Notes: generated by a model from the letters alone, not told the origin. Shown: positions 37,256 through 47,189, counted from the first letter of the stretch. The stretch is 64,000 bases of DNA from Mycobacterium interjectum (GCA_002102225.1 LQPB01000076.1:62001-126000), one strand, 5' to 3'. Numbers and translations are program-made.

Positions 37256-38450
37256 CGGGGCAGCGCGTGCCGTTCGGCCGCTGATGGGCCTGGTGACCGT
37301 CGCGGCGATCGCCGGGACCATCGCGCTCACCGCGGGCTCGTTTCGGGGGGACTTCACCGACAGCGTGCCGGTCACGGTGCTGTCGCCCCGCGCCGGGCTG
37401 GTGATGAACCCGGACGCCAAGGTGAAACTGCGCGAGGTTCAGGTCGGTACCGTTTCCTCGATCGAAGAGCGGCCGAACGGCCAAGCGGCGCTTCATTTGG
37501 CGATCGATCCGTCGAAGTTGCGGCTGATTCCGGCCAATGTGCTCGTCGACATCGCCTCGACGACGGTGTTCGGTGCCAAGTTCGTCCAGCTGATTCCGCC
37601 GCCGGATCCCGCGGCGCAACAGCTTCATGCAGGCCAGGTGCTGGACGCCAAAAGCGTTACGGTGGAAATCAACACGGTATTTCAGGAACTCACCTCGGTG
37701 CTGGCGAAGGTCGAGCCGGAAAAACTCAACGAGACGCTGGGCGCGCTCGCCTCGGCGCTCAACGGTCGCGGTCACCGGATCGGTCAGATGCTCTCGGATC
37801 TCGATTCATTCCTGGCCAGGCTCGACCCCGGTCTGGCCAACCTCGGCCACGACATCGCAACCTCCCGAACGGCGTTCGGCGCCTACGCCGATGGCGCGCA
37901 GGACCTGGTCGAGGTCGCGGGCAACGCGACGAGGATCGGTGAGACGGTCGTGGACCAACAGGCCAACCTCGATGCCCTGTTGATCAGCACGATCGGGTTG
38001 GCCGACATCGGAAACGACGTCGTGGGCGGCAACCGGAGGGCCCTGACCGATGTTGTCCAACTGCTTTTGCCGACAACCGATCTCGCCAACGAGTATCACG
38101 AAGCGCTGAATTGCGCGATCGCCGGCACGCTGCCGATGGCGAAGAACCCGCCCCCGTCCGACCCGGGCGTCGTGGTGTCGGTCAGCTTCACCCTGGGGCT
38201 CGAACGCTATCGGTACCCGGGTCACCTGCCCAAGGTCGGCGCCACGGGTGGTCCGCATTGCCAGGATCAACACCTGCCGGCCGTACCGTACGAGACGGCT
38301 CCGCCGTTCCTGGTCACCGACGTGGGCGCTAACCCATGGCAGTACGGAAACCAGGGCATCCTGCTCAATTCCGACGGGCTCAAGCAACTGCTCTACGGAC
38401 CGATCGACGGGCCGCCGCGCAACTCCGCTCAGATCGGACAACCCGGGTGA
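37245..38450 (+). CDS. MCE family protein MceA
   Basis: First of six mammalian-cell-entry proteins, 401 residues, expected to form part of a hexameric lipid-carrying tube in the envelope. N-terminal membrane anchor (MGLVTVAAIAGTIALTAGSF, about 13-32), MCE domain (about 35-120: PVTVLSPRAGLVMNPDAKVK, LREVQVGTVSSIE, FGAKFVQLIPP), then the helical DUF3407-type region (about 130-340). Start ATG 37245 is coupled to the short frame. The operon has no yrbE genes upstream, which is unusual. Gene ends overlap the next start. Confidence 0.94.
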   Translation: MARSGAARAVRPLMGLVTVAAIAGTIALTAGSFRGDFTDSVPVTVLSPRAGLVMNPDAKVKLREVQVGTVSSIEERPNGQAALHLAIDPSKLRLIPANVLVDIASTTVFGAKFVQLIPPPDPAAQQLHAGQVLDAKSVTVEINTVFQELTSVLAKVEPEKLNETLGALASALNGRGHRIGQMLSDLDSFLARLDPGLANLGHDIATSRTAFGAYADGAQDLVEVAGNATRIGETVVDQQANLDALLISTIGLADIGNDVVGGNRRALTDVVQLLLPTTDLANEYHEALNCAIAGTLPMAKNPPPSDPGVVVSVSFTLGLERYRYPGHLPKVGATGGPHCQDQHLPAVPYETAPPFLVTDVGANPWQYGNQGILLNSDGLKQLLYGPIDGPPRNSAQIGQPG

Positions 38451-39481
38451 GGGGCGGGGCGCGCGCGACGGTAGTCAAGTTCGGGGTCTTCGCCGTCGTG
38501 ATGACCACGCTGACCGCGTTTCTCTTCTTCATCTTCGGGCAGTACCGCACCGGGGCGACCAACGACTACTCCGCGATCTTCTCTGACGTCTCGCGCCTCA
38601 AGGTCGGCGACTCCGTGCGCGCGGCCGGCATCCGGGTGGGCACCGTCAACGGCGTCGAACTACGCACGGACAAGACCGTTTTGGTGACATTCGACGCCGA
38701 CCGCGGCGTCGCCCTCACCACCGGCACGAAGGCGGCGGTTCGCTACCTCAACCTGGTCGGCGATCGCTTCCTCGAGCTCGTCGAGGGGCCCGGCCCAACC
38801 CGGTTACTGCCGGCGGGGGCACAGATTCCGCTCGACCGCACCGCGCCCGCCCTCGACCTCGACCTACTCCTGGGCGGCTTGAAACCCGTTGTGCAGGGAC
38901 TCAATCCCCAGGACGTCAACGCGCTCACCTCGTCGCTGGTGCGAGTCTTCCAAGGCGAAGGCGACACCCTGGACTCCGTGTTCTCCAAGACGTCGTCGTT
39001 CTCGAATGCTATGGCCGACAACAACCGAACGGTCCAGCAACTCATCGACAACATGCACGCGGTGCTTGCCACGCTGGTCCAGGATGGCGACAAGTTCTCC
39101 GGGGCCATCGACCGGCTGGAGCGGCTGACCACCGGGCTCGCCCAGGACCGCGACACGATCGGCGCCGCGATCGAATCGCTGGACAACGGAACCGCGTCCA
39201 TCGCCGATCTGCTGAGGAAGGCGCGGCCGCCCCTCGCGGGTACCGTGCAGCAGTTGGGCCGCCTGGCGCCCCTGCTCGATCAGGGTAAGGATCAACTCGA
39301 CGCGGCGCTGCAGAAGGCCCCGGGCAACTATCGCAAACTCATGCGCCTCGGCGCGTACGGCAGCTTCATCCAGTTCTACATCTGCGGCATGACCGTCAGG
39401 GTCTCCGACCTGCAGGGCCGGACCGCGGTGTTCCCCTGGCTCAGGCAGGTCGGCGGGAGGTGCGGCGAGCCCGATGCGTAA
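38447..39481 (+). CDS. MCE family protein MceB
   Basis: Second MCE protein, 344 residues: membrane anchor (FGVFAVVMTTLTAFLFFIFG), MCE domain (AIFSDVSRLKVGDSVRAAGI, RVGTVNGVEL, RYLNLVGDRFLELVEG) and a long helical region. GTG 38447 overlaps the mceA stop (GTGA); the longer open frame upstream is read-through. It ends in RCGEPDA and overlaps mceC by 8 bases. Confidence 0.93.
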   Translation: MRGGARATVVKFGVFAVVMTTLTAFLFFIFGQYRTGATNDYSAIFSDVSRLKVGDSVRAAGIRVGTVNGVELRTDKTVLVTFDADRGVALTTGTKAAVRYLNLVGDRFLELVEGPGPTRLLPAGAQIPLDRTAPALDLDLLLGGLKPVVQGLNPQDVNALTSSLVRVFQGEGDTLDSVFSKTSSFSNAMADNNRTVQQLIDNMHAVLATLVQDGDKFSGAIDRLERLTTGLAQDRDTIGAAIESLDNGTASIADLLRKARPPLAGTVQQLGRLAPLLDQGKDQLDAALQKAPGNYRKLMRLGAYGSFIQFYICGMTVRVSDLQGRTAVFPWLRQVGGRCGEPDA

Positions 39482-40556
39482 ATACCGCGGTGCCCACCTG
39501 ATCCGGGCCGGCTTCATCGGCATCGTCCTGATAATTCTTATCATCGCCGTGGGCTTGCAGCCGCAGCAACTTGTTTCGCTGGCGACCGACGTGCGCTATC
39601 AGGCGCTGTTTGCCGAAGCGGGCGGCCTGGAGGTCGGCAACGACGTGACGACATCGGGCATCAAGGTCGGCACGGTCTCGGACATCGAGCTGCGCGACGG
39701 CAATGCCCTGGTCACGTTCACCGTCAAAGGAAAGGTCAGGCTCGGGTCGTACAGCACCGCACACATCAGGACGGGTTCGCTGCTGGGCCGGCGGGTGCTC
39801 ACCCTCGATTCGACGGGCAGCGGGACGCTGCGCCCGTCCGACGTCATCCCGGCGTCACGCACCTCGTCGCCCTACACACTGACGGAATCGGTCAGCGACC
39901 TCACGGCCAATCTGGCGGGAACCGACACCGCGTCGCTGAACCAGTCGCTGGACACGCTATCGGCCACGATCGACCGGGTGGCACCGCAATTGGGGCCCAT
40001 GTTCGACGGCCTGACCCGCCTGTCGGAGTCGCTCAACGGCCGCAACAAGACGCTCGGCGAGGTCCTCAAGGACACCAGCACGCTGACCGGGATCCTGTCG
40101 GAACGCAGCCAACAGGTGAACAGGTTGATCCTCAACACCAATGACCTGCTCGACGTGCTGGCGCGGCGGCGCGACGCGATCGTGGACCTGCTGGCGAACG
40201 TGTCCGCCGTCGCCAAGCAACTGTCCGGTCTGGTGCGCGACAACGAAAAAGCCCTGACGCCGATGTTGCAGAAGCTGAACGCGGTGACGGCAGTCCTGGA
40301 GAAGAACCGCGACAACATCGCCAAAGCCCTTCCGGGCCTGGCGAAATACGAGGTCACCCTGGGCGAGGCGGTGTCCAGCGGGTTCTACTACCAATCGTTC
40401 ACCCCGAACGTGATGCCGCCACAGTTCATCCAGCCGTTCCTCGACTACGCGTTCGGATTCCGCAGGGGAGACATCCCCGGTCAGCCGCCCGACAACACCG
40501 GGCCGCGGGCGGAATTCCCGTTCCCGCGCAATGGGATTCCGCAGGGGCCACACTGA
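39474..40556 (+). CDS. MCE family protein MceC
   Basis: Third MCE protein, 360 residues. Anchor near the N-terminus (GFIGIVLIILIIAVGL), MCE domain (ALFAEAGGLEVGNDVTTSGI, KVGTVSDIEL, RTGSLLGRRVLTLD) and a helical part with a NRNKTLGEVL-like stretch. The tail is Pro-rich. ATG 39474 lies inside the end of mceB, and its stop shares a base with the mceD start (TGATG). Confidence 0.93.
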   Translation: MRKYRGAHLIRAGFIGIVLIILIIAVGLQPQQLVSLATDVRYQALFAEAGGLEVGNDVTTSGIKVGTVSDIELRDGNALVTFTVKGKVRLGSYSTAHIRTGSLLGRRVLTLDSTGSGTLRPSDVIPASRTSSPYTLTESVSDLTANLAGTDTASLNQSLDTLSATIDRVAPQLGPMFDGLTRLSESLNGRNKTLGEVLKDTSTLTGILSERSQQVNRLILNTNDLLDVLARRRDAIVDLLANVSAVAKQLSGLVRDNEKALTPMLQKLNAVTAVLEKNRDNIAKALPGLAKYEVTLGEAVSSGFYYQSFTPNVMPPQFIQPFLDYAFGFRRGDIPGQPPDNTGPRAEFPFPRNGIPQGPH

Positions 40557-41956
40557 TGTCGCGGAACAAACTGGTCGTGACCACGGCCCTGGCGCTGGTC
40601 GCGCTGGGCGTCGGCGGCGCGGCATTCGTCGCGTACCAAACATTCCTGCGACCCAAGACGGTCACGGCCTACTTCACCACCGCGACCGCGATCTACCCGG
40701 GCGACCGGGTGCGGGTCTCCGGCGTCAGGGTCGGCGAGATCACAGCGATCCACCCGGAGGGCAACCTGGTCAAGGTCACCCTGCATGTCGACCGCGACGT
40801 GCGCATCCCCGCCGACGCCAAGGCGGTGATCGTCGCCCAGAACCTGGTCGCCGCGCGCTATATCCAGCTGGCCCCGGCCTACCGGGGCGGACCGACCATG
40901 CCCGACGGGGCGGTGCTCCCCGTCGAACGCACCGCGGTACCCGTCGAATGGGACGAGGTGAAGACCCAATTGACCCGGCTGGCCACGGATTTGGGACCCA
41001 GCAGTCAGGTATCGACGCCGTCGGTCGCGCGGTTCATCGACAGCGCCGCCAACGCGTTGAGCGGCAACGGGGAAAAATTGCGCCAGACCCTGGCCCAGCT
41101 GTCCGGGGTGGGCCGGATCCTAGCCAACGGCAGCGGCAACATCGTCGACATCATCAACAATCTGCAGGTCTTCGTCACGGCGCTGCGCGACAGCAACGAG
41201 CAGGTGGTCCAGTTCGAAAACCGGCTGGCCACGCTCACCAGCGTGCTCGACGACGGCAGGTCGGAGCTGGACGCCGCGCTGACCGATCTGTCCGGCGTGG
41301 TGGGCGACGTACAACGATTCGTGGCCGGCAGCCGCGACCAGGTGTCCGAACAGATTCAACGGTTGGCCAACGTCACGCAGAACCTCGTCGACCATCGCAC
41401 GGACCTGGAGAACCTGCTGCACGTGGCCCCGAACGCGTTCGCCAATTTCTACAACGCCTACAACCCCGACACCGGTGACACCATCGGATCGATTGTGCTC
41501 AACAACTTCTCGAATCCCGTGCAGTTCATCTGCGCACAGATCGGGGCCCTGGAAAACGCCACCTCGACCGAGACCGGCAAGCTGTGCGCCCAATATCTCG
41601 GTCCGGCACTGCGCGCGATCAACTTCAACTACCCCCCGTTTCCGATGAGCATGGTCCTGATGAAGTCGGCCAACCCCGACAACATCGTCTATTCCGAGCC
41701 GCGTCTGGCGCCGGGCGGCGAGGGCCCGGGGGCCGCGCCACCCGAGCTGCCGCCCGCGGTGTCCGCTTACACGGGGCTGCCGGGCGACACCCCGCCGGCG
41801 CCACCGCCGCCACCACCCCTGGGGCGCATACCCGGGGCGGCGCAACCCGATCCGCCGCCGACGGCGGCCACGGGCACCGCGACGCAAGACCTGCCGGCAC
41901 GCGAACCCGCGAACGTGCAGGACATGTTGCTACCGGTGGGAGGGGCGCAGCCATGA
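40556..41956 (+). CDS. MCE family protein MceD
   Basis: Fourth MCE protein, 466 residues. Anchor VVTTALALVALGVGGAAFVA, MCE domain (YFTTATAIYPGDRVRVSGV, RVGEITAIHPEG, NLVAARYIQLAPAY), helical region, and a Pro-rich C-terminus of about 70 residues (APPPPPPLGRIPGA), as is usual for MceD. It overlaps mceE by 4 bases. Confidence 0.93.
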   Translation: MSRNKLVVTTALALVALGVGGAAFVAYQTFLRPKTVTAYFTTATAIYPGDRVRVSGVRVGEITAIHPEGNLVKVTLHVDRDVRIPADAKAVIVAQNLVAARYIQLAPAYRGGPTMPDGAVLPVERTAVPVEWDEVKTQLTRLATDLGPSSQVSTPSVARFIDSAANALSGNGEKLRQTLAQLSGVGRILANGSGNIVDIINNLQVFVTALRDSNEQVVQFENRLATLTSVLDDGRSELDAALTDLSGVVGDVQRFVAGSRDQVSEQIQRLANVTQNLVDHRTDLENLLHVAPNAFANFYNAYNPDTGDTIGSIVLNNFSNPVQFICAQIGALENATSTETGKLCAQYLGPALRAINFNYPPFPMSMVLMKSANPDNIVYSEPRLAPGGEGPGAAPPELPPAVSAYTGLPGDTPPAPPPPPPLGRIPGAAQPDPPPTAATGTATQDLPAREPANVQDMLLPVGGAQP

Positions 41957-43185
41957 GCCGATCGCCCCGCCTGCGCCGGGCGCTCGCCGTCGGCGCCGTC
42001 GTGCTGTCGACCGCGACCGGGTGCGCGTTCCAGGGGCTGAACTCGCTGCCGCTGCCCGGCACGGTGGGGCGGGGGCCGGGTGCGGCCATTTACCACGTCG
42101 AGTTGGCGAATGTGAGCACGCTCGAGGCGAATTCGCCGGTGCTGCTCAACGACGTGGTCGTCGGCAGCATCGATCGCATGACCTTTCGCGATTGGCACGC
42201 CGACGTCGACATCTCGGTCAAACCCTCCGTGGTCGTGCCCGCCAACGCGGTGGCCCGCGTCGGGCAGACCAGCTTGCTGGGATCGATGCATCTCGAGCTG
42301 AACCCGCCGCCGGGCGAGGCCGCGAACGGCCGCCTGCAACCGGGAGCCACCATCCCGCTCAACAGGTCCGCGACCTACCCGTCGACCGAGCAGACGCTCT
42401 CGTCGTTGTCGGTGGTGGTCAACGCCGGGGGGCTGGGGCAGATCGGCGACATCATCCACAATTTCGGCGCCGCCATGGCCGGGCACGAGGACCAGATCCG
42501 CGACCTGCTGATTCGGCTCGACGACTTCGTGGGCACCCTGGATACGCAGCGCGACAACCTCATTGGCTTCGTCCAGGAGCTCAACCGCCTCACCGGCACG
42601 TTGGCCGGACAACGCGACGTGATCACTCGAGCGCTGCACAAGATACCGCCGGCGTTGGACGTGCTGATCCGGGAGCGGCCCCGCATCACGACGGCGTTAG
42701 ACAAGTTGCGCGTGTTCAGTGACACCGCCAGCCGGCTCGTCAACGACACGCGAGACGACCTGGTGGGCAACCTGAAGAATCTGGAGCCGACGATCAAGGC
42801 GCTCGCCGACATCGGTCCCGAGCTGGATACCGCGCTGGCCTGGGCGACGACCTTCCCGTATGGCCAGAATCTGATCGACCGCGGCGTCCGGGGTGACTAC
42901 ATGAACATGTTCCTGGTCGCCGACCTCACCCTGCCCCGGGTCAAGCGGACACTGCTGCTCGGCACCCGGTGGGGTCAGGTCGGCGCGAAACTGGTTCCGG
43001 CACCGGGAGAACCGGAATACCTGAACTTCACCTACGATCCGCTGGACGCGGGTAAGCCGCCCCCGCCGCAGGGCGTTCCGCCGACGGCGCCCACCGCGGG
43101 CGGGACCCAACCCGCTCCGACGCCGCCGGCTCCGGTCGTCTCGCTGCCCACCGAATTCCCGCCGCAAGATCAGGCCGGCGGCTGA
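41953..43185 (+). CDS. MCE family lipoprotein MceE
   Basis: Fifth MCE protein, 410 residues, with a lipobox LSTATGC near residue 24, as expected for MceE/LprN-type members. MCE domain about 45-125 (LANVSTLEANSPVLLNDVVV, VGSIDRMTFRDW, GQTSLLGSMHLELNPP), then the helical part and a Pro-rich tail. ATG 41953 overlaps the mceD stop; its stop shares a base with the mceF start. Confidence 0.94.
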   Translation: MSRSPRLRRALAVGAVVLSTATGCAFQGLNSLPLPGTVGRGPGAAIYHVELANVSTLEANSPVLLNDVVVGSIDRMTFRDWHADVDISVKPSVVVPANAVARVGQTSLLGSMHLELNPPPGEAANGRLQPGATIPLNRSATYPSTEQTLSSLSVVVNAGGLGQIGDIIHNFGAAMAGHEDQIRDLLIRLDDFVGTLDTQRDNLIGFVQELNRLTGTLAGQRDVITRALHKIPPALDVLIRERPRITTALDKLRVFSDTASRLVNDTRDDLVGNLKNLEPTIKALADIGPELDTALAWATTFPYGQNLIDRGVRGDYMNMFLVADLTLPRVKRTLLLGTRWGQVGAKLVPAPGEPEYLNFTYDPLDAGKPPPPQGVPPTAPTAGGTQPAPTPPAPVVSLPTEFPPQDQAGG

Positions 43186-44702
43186 TGCTGACGCGTCTCG
43201 TCAAGATCCAACTGGCGATCTTCACGATCGTGTCGATCCTTGGCGTCCTTGCCATGGCTGTGGTCTACATCCAGGCGCCGACCTTGCTGGGCATCGACCA
43301 CATCACCGTGCGGCTCGAATTGCCTTCCGGCGGGGGGATATACCGATTCGCCAACGTGACCTACCGCGGCGTACAGGTGGGCAAGGTGACCGCGGTCGAC
43401 CTGAAACCCGACGGGGTGCAGGCGACGCTGTCGCTCGACACGTCGGTGCGGATCCCCGCCGACCTGCAAGCCGAGGTGCGCAGCGTGTCGGCGGTGGGTG
43501 AGCAGTACGTGGACCTGCGGCCGAGGAGCAATGCCGGCCCCTACCTGCACGACGGCTCGGTCATCCCCGTCGACCGCACCACAATTCCGCAAGCGGTCGG
43601 GCCGATGCTGGACAGGGTCAGTGCGCTGATCAACAGCATCCCCAAAGGCAAGATGAGCGCACTGCTCGACGAGTCCTTCAAGGGGCTCAACGGGGCGGGC
43701 TACGATCTCGGCTCGCTGCTTGACTCCTCGGCCCAATTCACCCGGGACGTGGCGCCCGTCTCCGATCGGACCCGGACGCTCATCGATGACGCTGTCCCAC
43801 TGCTGGATTCACAAGCCGCAACGACGGGCGCCATCCGAACCTGGGCGCACAGCCTGGCGGACGTGACGCGCACGCTGGCGACCGACGATGGCCAGTTGCG
43901 CACGCTGCTGAAAACCGGACCTGGCGCCGTCAATGAGGTCTCTCGCCTGCTCGACCAGATCAAGCCGACACTGCCGGTCTTATTGGCGAACCTCACCACG
44001 TTGGGCCAGGTCCTGGTGACCTACAACCCGTCGGTCCGGCAGCTGTTGGTGTTGCTGCCGCCGGTGATCGCGTCGCTGCAGGCGTCGGGTTTGTCGAAGA
44101 ACAACCCGACCGGGATGGCGATGGGCGAGTTCGCGATCAGCATCGGCGACCCGCCGCCGTGCACGGTCGGATTCCTGCCGCCGTCGTCCTGGCGTTCCCC
44201 CGCCGACACCACCACGGTCGACACGCCGGACGGGTTGTACTGCAAACTGCCCCAGGATTCCCCGATCGCGGTCCGCGGGGCGCGCAACTACCCCTGCATG
44301 GGCAAACCCGGGAAACGCGCACCGACCGTGCAGATCTGCGACAGCGACAAGCCCTACGAACCGCTGGCCATGCGCCAACATGCGCTCGGTGCCTATCCGC
44401 TGGATCCGAACCTGATCTCGCAGGGCATCCCACCCGATGACCGGGCCACGTTCGGCGATCACACGTACGGCCCGGTGGATGGGACCGCGCTCCCGCCGGG
44501 CGCCGCGCCGTCGGGAACGCCGCCCGATGCCGCGCCTAGCTCGTTCACGACCGGCGCCCCGGCGGCCAATTCGTCTGTCGCTGTTGCCAAATACGACCCC
44601 CGGACCGGCAAGTACATGGCGTCCGACGGCCAATTGTTCCAGCAATCCAATTTGGTTGCTGCCGCCGCCCCCAAGTCGTGGCAGGACATGCTGCCGAGGT
44701 AG
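43185..44702 (+). CDS. MCE family protein MceF
   Basis: Sixth MCE protein, 505 residues. Anchor IQLAIFTIVSILGVLAMAVV, MCE domain (LELPSGGGIYRFANVTYRGV, QVGKVTAVDL, SAVGEQYVDLRP), a helical region and a long C-terminal part with several Cys (PPCTVGFLP, YCKLPQ, YPCMGKPGKRAP) and a Pro/Ala-rich stretch. It ends 20 bp before the convergent pth gene and closes the island. No mas or mce-associated membrane genes follow. Confidence 0.93.
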   Translation: MLTRLVKIQLAIFTIVSILGVLAMAVVYIQAPTLLGIDHITVRLELPSGGGIYRFANVTYRGVQVGKVTAVDLKPDGVQATLSLDTSVRIPADLQAEVRSVSAVGEQYVDLRPRSNAGPYLHDGSVIPVDRTTIPQAVGPMLDRVSALINSIPKGKMSALLDESFKGLNGAGYDLGSLLDSSAQFTRDVAPVSDRTRTLIDDAVPLLDSQAATTGAIRTWAHSLADVTRTLATDDGQLRTLLKTGPGAVNEVSRLLDQIKPTLPVLLANLTTLGQVLVTYNPSVRQLLVLLPPVIASLQASGLSKNNPTGMAMGEFAISIGDPPPCTVGFLPPSSWRSPADTTTVDTPDGLYCKLPQDSPIAVRGARNYPCMGKPGKRAPTVQICDSDKPYEPLAMRQHALGAYPLDPNLISQGIPPDDRATFGDHTYGPVDGTALPPGAAPSGTPPDAAPSSFTTGAPAANSSVAVAKYDPRTGKYMASDGQLFQQSNLVAAAAPKSWQDMLPR

Positions 44703-44722
44703 GGCGCCCGGGGCGATCCGGC

Positions 44723-45298
44723 TCACCAGGCGTGGACGCGGTTCTGCGCCGGCTCCAGCCCCAGTTCGATGAGCAACTCGGTGGCGTCGGCGGCCTGCTC
44801 GCAAATCGTCGGGACCTCGCCACGCTCGGTGGCGGTGAAGTTCTCCAGCACGAACGCCGCGGGGTCCTTGCGGCCCGGCGGACGCCCGATGCCGATGCGC
44901 ACGCGCTGAAACTCCTTGGTGCCCAGCGCCGACGCCACCGAGCGCAGGCCGTTGTGGCCGCCCTCCCCGCCGCCGATCTTGAGCCGGATGCTGCCGAACT
45001 CCAGGTCGAGGTCGTCGTGGATGACGATGATGTCGGCCGGGGCAACGGAGTAGAACTTCGCCAGCGGCCCGACCTGGCGGCCGGACTCGTTCATGAAACA
45101 GCGCGGCTTGGCCAGCAACACCGAGCGCCCGGCCAGCCGACCGGTGACGACTTCGGCGCCGGATCGCTTGTGCGCCTTGAACTTTGCGCCCAGCCGCGCG
45201 GCGAGCAGGTCGGCGACCATGAACCCGAGGTTGTGCCGGGTGCGCGCGTAGTTGTCTCCGGGATTGCCCAGGCCGACCACCAGAAGCGGTTCGGCCAC
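44723..45298 (-). CDS. pth: Peptidyl-tRNA hydrolase
   Basis: Recycles tRNA from dropped-off peptidyl-tRNA. The 191 residues carry all family marks: [20 protein letters not shown] with the catalytic His, [21 protein letters not shown] with the catalytic Asp, and [12 protein letters not shown]. Length is usual. It lies 12 bp downstream of rplY on the same strand, as in M. tuberculosis. Confidence 0.97.
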   Translation of the reverse strand: MAEPLLVVGLGNPGDNYARTRHNLGFMVADLLAARLGAKFKAHKRSGAEVVTGRLAGRSVLLAKPRCFMNESGRQVGPLAKFYSVAPADIIVIHDDLDLEFGSIRLKIGGGEGGHNGLRSVASALGTKEFQRVRIGIGRPPGRKDPAAFVLENFTATERGEVPTICEQAADATELLIELGLEPAQNRVHAW

Positions 45299-45310
45299 GT
45301 CGCGAACCGC

Positions 45311-45973
45311 CTACTCGGACTCTTCGGCGGGTGTCTCGCCCTCGTCGCCCTCTTCGGCCTCGGGGGCCGCGGCTTCGCCCTCGGGGGCCTCGCCGGCGCC
45401 CTCTTCCGCGAGGTCCGCGGCGGTCGGCGCGTTCACCACGTTGACCACCAGCAGGTCGGGGTCGGAAACCAGGCTGACGCCCGTCGGCAGTGTGATCTGC
45501 CCGGCGCTGAACTGGGTGCCCGGAGGGGCGTCCTGCACGGACACGGTCAGCTGCTCGGGAATCGACATGGCCTCGGCCTCGATCTCGATCGTGTTGGTCT
45601 CCTGGGTGACCAGGGTGTCGGGTCCGGCCTCGCCCTCGATGACGACGTTGACCTCGACGTGAACCTTTTCGCCGCGGCGCACGACCACCAGGTCGGCGTG
45701 CTGAATGGTGCGGCGGATCGGGTGGATGTCGAGCGCCTTGGTCAGCGCGAGCTGCTCCTTGCCGGCGATGTCCAGGGTCAGCACCGCGTTGGTGCCCGAG
45801 TGCCGCAGCACCGCCGCGTAGTCGTGGCCGGGCAGTTCCAGGTGCTGGGGCTCGGCGCCGTGACCGTAGAGGACGGCGGGAATCTTGCCATTGCGGCGGG
45901 CCCGGCGGGACGCGCCCTTGCCGGTCTCGCTTCGCACCGTCGCCGCGAGTTGGTTGACTGCTGACTTGGCCAT
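45311..45973 (-). CDS. rplY: 50S ribosomal protein L25 (general stress protein Ctc form)
   Basis: 5S rRNA-binding protein of 220 residues: N-terminal L25 domain ([34 protein letters not shown]), C-terminal TL5-like beta domain (about 95-190) and an acidic Glu/Ala tail. ATG 45973 (MAKSAVNQL) matches the known mycobacterial N-terminus; the in-frame ATG seven codons upstream is less likely. Confidence 0.96.
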   Translation of the reverse strand: MAKSAVNQLAATVRSETGKGASRRARRNGKIPAVLYGHGAEPQHLELPGHDYAAVLRHSGTNAVLTLDIAGKEQLALTKALDIHPIRRTIQHADLVVVRRGEKVHVEVNVVIEGEAGPDTLVTQETNTIEIEAEAMSIPEQLTVSVQDAPPGTQFSAGQITLPTGVSLVSDPDLLVVNVVNAPTAADLAEEGAGEAPEGEAAAPEAEEGDEGETPAEESE

Positions 45974-46202
45974 CGTGTCGCTCCTGTTGCTCACTCGTTC
46001 GGGGCACGGCCAGGTCGCGACGATAACGCCGGTCTCCGTCGATAACGGTGTGCTAGCACCCTCGCCGTGACGTCCGGTCAGGTTAGCGCATGTGCACCTC
46101 AGGGTGGAAATTGAACGAGTGTGCGCTCAGGGCTTTCGGTGTGCATCCAGGGCGCATATTCGACGCGATTTCCGCCCAGGGCGCACAGTCGAAGCCCGCT
46201 GC

Positions 46203-46246
46203 GCACACGCGGCTGCAGCGGAAAGCACACGCGGCTACAGCGGAAA
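46203..46246. repeat. Tandem duplication, 22 bp x 2, at the SDR gene end
   Basis: Copies at 46203-46224 and 46225-46246 differ at one base (G versus A in GGCTGCAG/GGCTACAG). The right copy contains the last three codons and stop of the SDR gene (Phe-Pro-Leu-stop); the left copy has lost the stop triplet. The surrounding 46083-46200 also repeats short GTGTGC/GCGCAC words. Confidence 0.85.
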
Positions 46247-47098
46247 TTTGGTGCCCGTGAGCTGCTCGGACAGCTCCCACAGGGCGGCCGCGGTGGCCGC
46301 GTCCTGCGCCCGGCGGCTGCGGCCGACCGGTTGGGTGCGGCCGAGGTAGCCGAACCGGGGGCCGACGAACGTGTCGCCCGGCAGGTCCTGCGACGCCGCG
46401 TACAGGGTCTGCCGGGCGCCGAAATCGGCGTCGGTGGCCACCACCCGCGTGGCCGCCGACATCAGCGCGTCGCCCAGCTTGCGGCCGGAGGCGCCCTGCA
46501 GGTTCGTGTGCGAGTAGCCGGGGTGAACGGCCAGCGCCCGCAACTGCGAGCGCTCGAGGCGGCGCTGCAGCTCGCTGGTGAACAGCAGGTTGGCGAGCTT
46601 CGACTGGCTGTAGGCCAGCCAGGGGGAGTAGCGCCGGTTCTTCCAGTTCAGGTCGTCGAAGTCGATGCGGCCCGCCCAGTGCGCCATCGACGACACCGTG
46701 ACCACGCGGTCGGTGAGCTTGGGCAGCAACAGGTTGGTGAGCGCGAAGTGACCCAGGTGGTTGGTGCCGATCTGGCTCTCGAAGCCGTCGGCGGTCAGCG
46801 CGTAGGGCGCGGCCATGATCCCGGCGTTGTTGATCAGCACGTCGGCCCCGTCCACCCCCTCGGCGAACTGGCGCACCGACGCCAGGTCCTGCAGGTCGAG
46901 CGAGCGCACCGCGATGTCTCCGGTCATCTGCCGCGCGGCGGCCTCGCCCTTGCCCGTGTTCCGGACGGCCATGATGATCCTGGCGCCCCGGCCGGCCAGC
47001 TCGCGGGCCGTCACCGCGCCCAGCCCGCTGTTGGCGCCGGTGATGATCACGTTGCGCCCGGCGAACGACGGCAGGTCGGCGGCGGTCCAGGTGGTCAT
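46235..47098 (-). CDS. Short-chain dehydrogenase (retinol-dehydrogenase-like)
   Basis: NAD(P)-dependent oxidoreductase of 287 residues. Cofactor site ITGANSGLGAVTARELAGRG (about 17-36), NNAGIMAAPY, Ser in VVTVSSMAHW and Tyr-xxx-Lys in AYSQSKLANLL, the pattern of RDH/WWOX-like SDRs. ATG 47098 (MTTWTAADLP) was chosen over an upstream in-frame start. It is an extra gene between rplY and lpqT relative to the M. tuberculosis order as I recall it. Substrate unknown. Confidence 0.9.
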   Translation of the reverse strand: MTTWTAADLPSFAGRNVIITGANSGLGAVTARELAGRGARIIMAVRNTGKGEAAARQMTGDIAVRSLDLQDLASVRQFAEGVDGADVLINNAGIMAAPYALTADGFESQIGTNHLGHFALTNLLLPKLTDRVVTVSSMAHWAGRIDFDDLNWKNRRYSPWLAYSQSKLANLLFTSELQRRLERSQLRALAVHPGYSHTNLQGASGRKLGDALMSAATRVVATDADFGARQTLYAASQDLPGDTFVGPRFGYLGRTQPVGRSRRAQDAATAAALWELSEQLTGTKFPL

Positions 47099-47123
47099 GG
47101 CTGATGAGCTTAGTGAAAGCCCG

Positions 47124-47186
47124 CCGCGAGAGTGCAACCACCGACGGCTCCACTCGAGAAATGCGTAACCCGTTGCACTTTCGCGG
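47124..47186. repeat. Long imperfect inverted repeat between lpqT and SDR genes
   Basis: Arms CCGCGAGAGTGCAAC (47124-47138) and GTTGCACTTTCGCGG (47172-47186) pair 14 of 15 bases around a 33-bp loop. The left end resembles those of the elements at 33457 and 50747. It stands 3 bp beyond the lpqT stop and 25 bp before the SDR start on the same strand, so it could end lpqT transcripts. Confidence 0.7.
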
Positions 47187-47189
47187 TAA

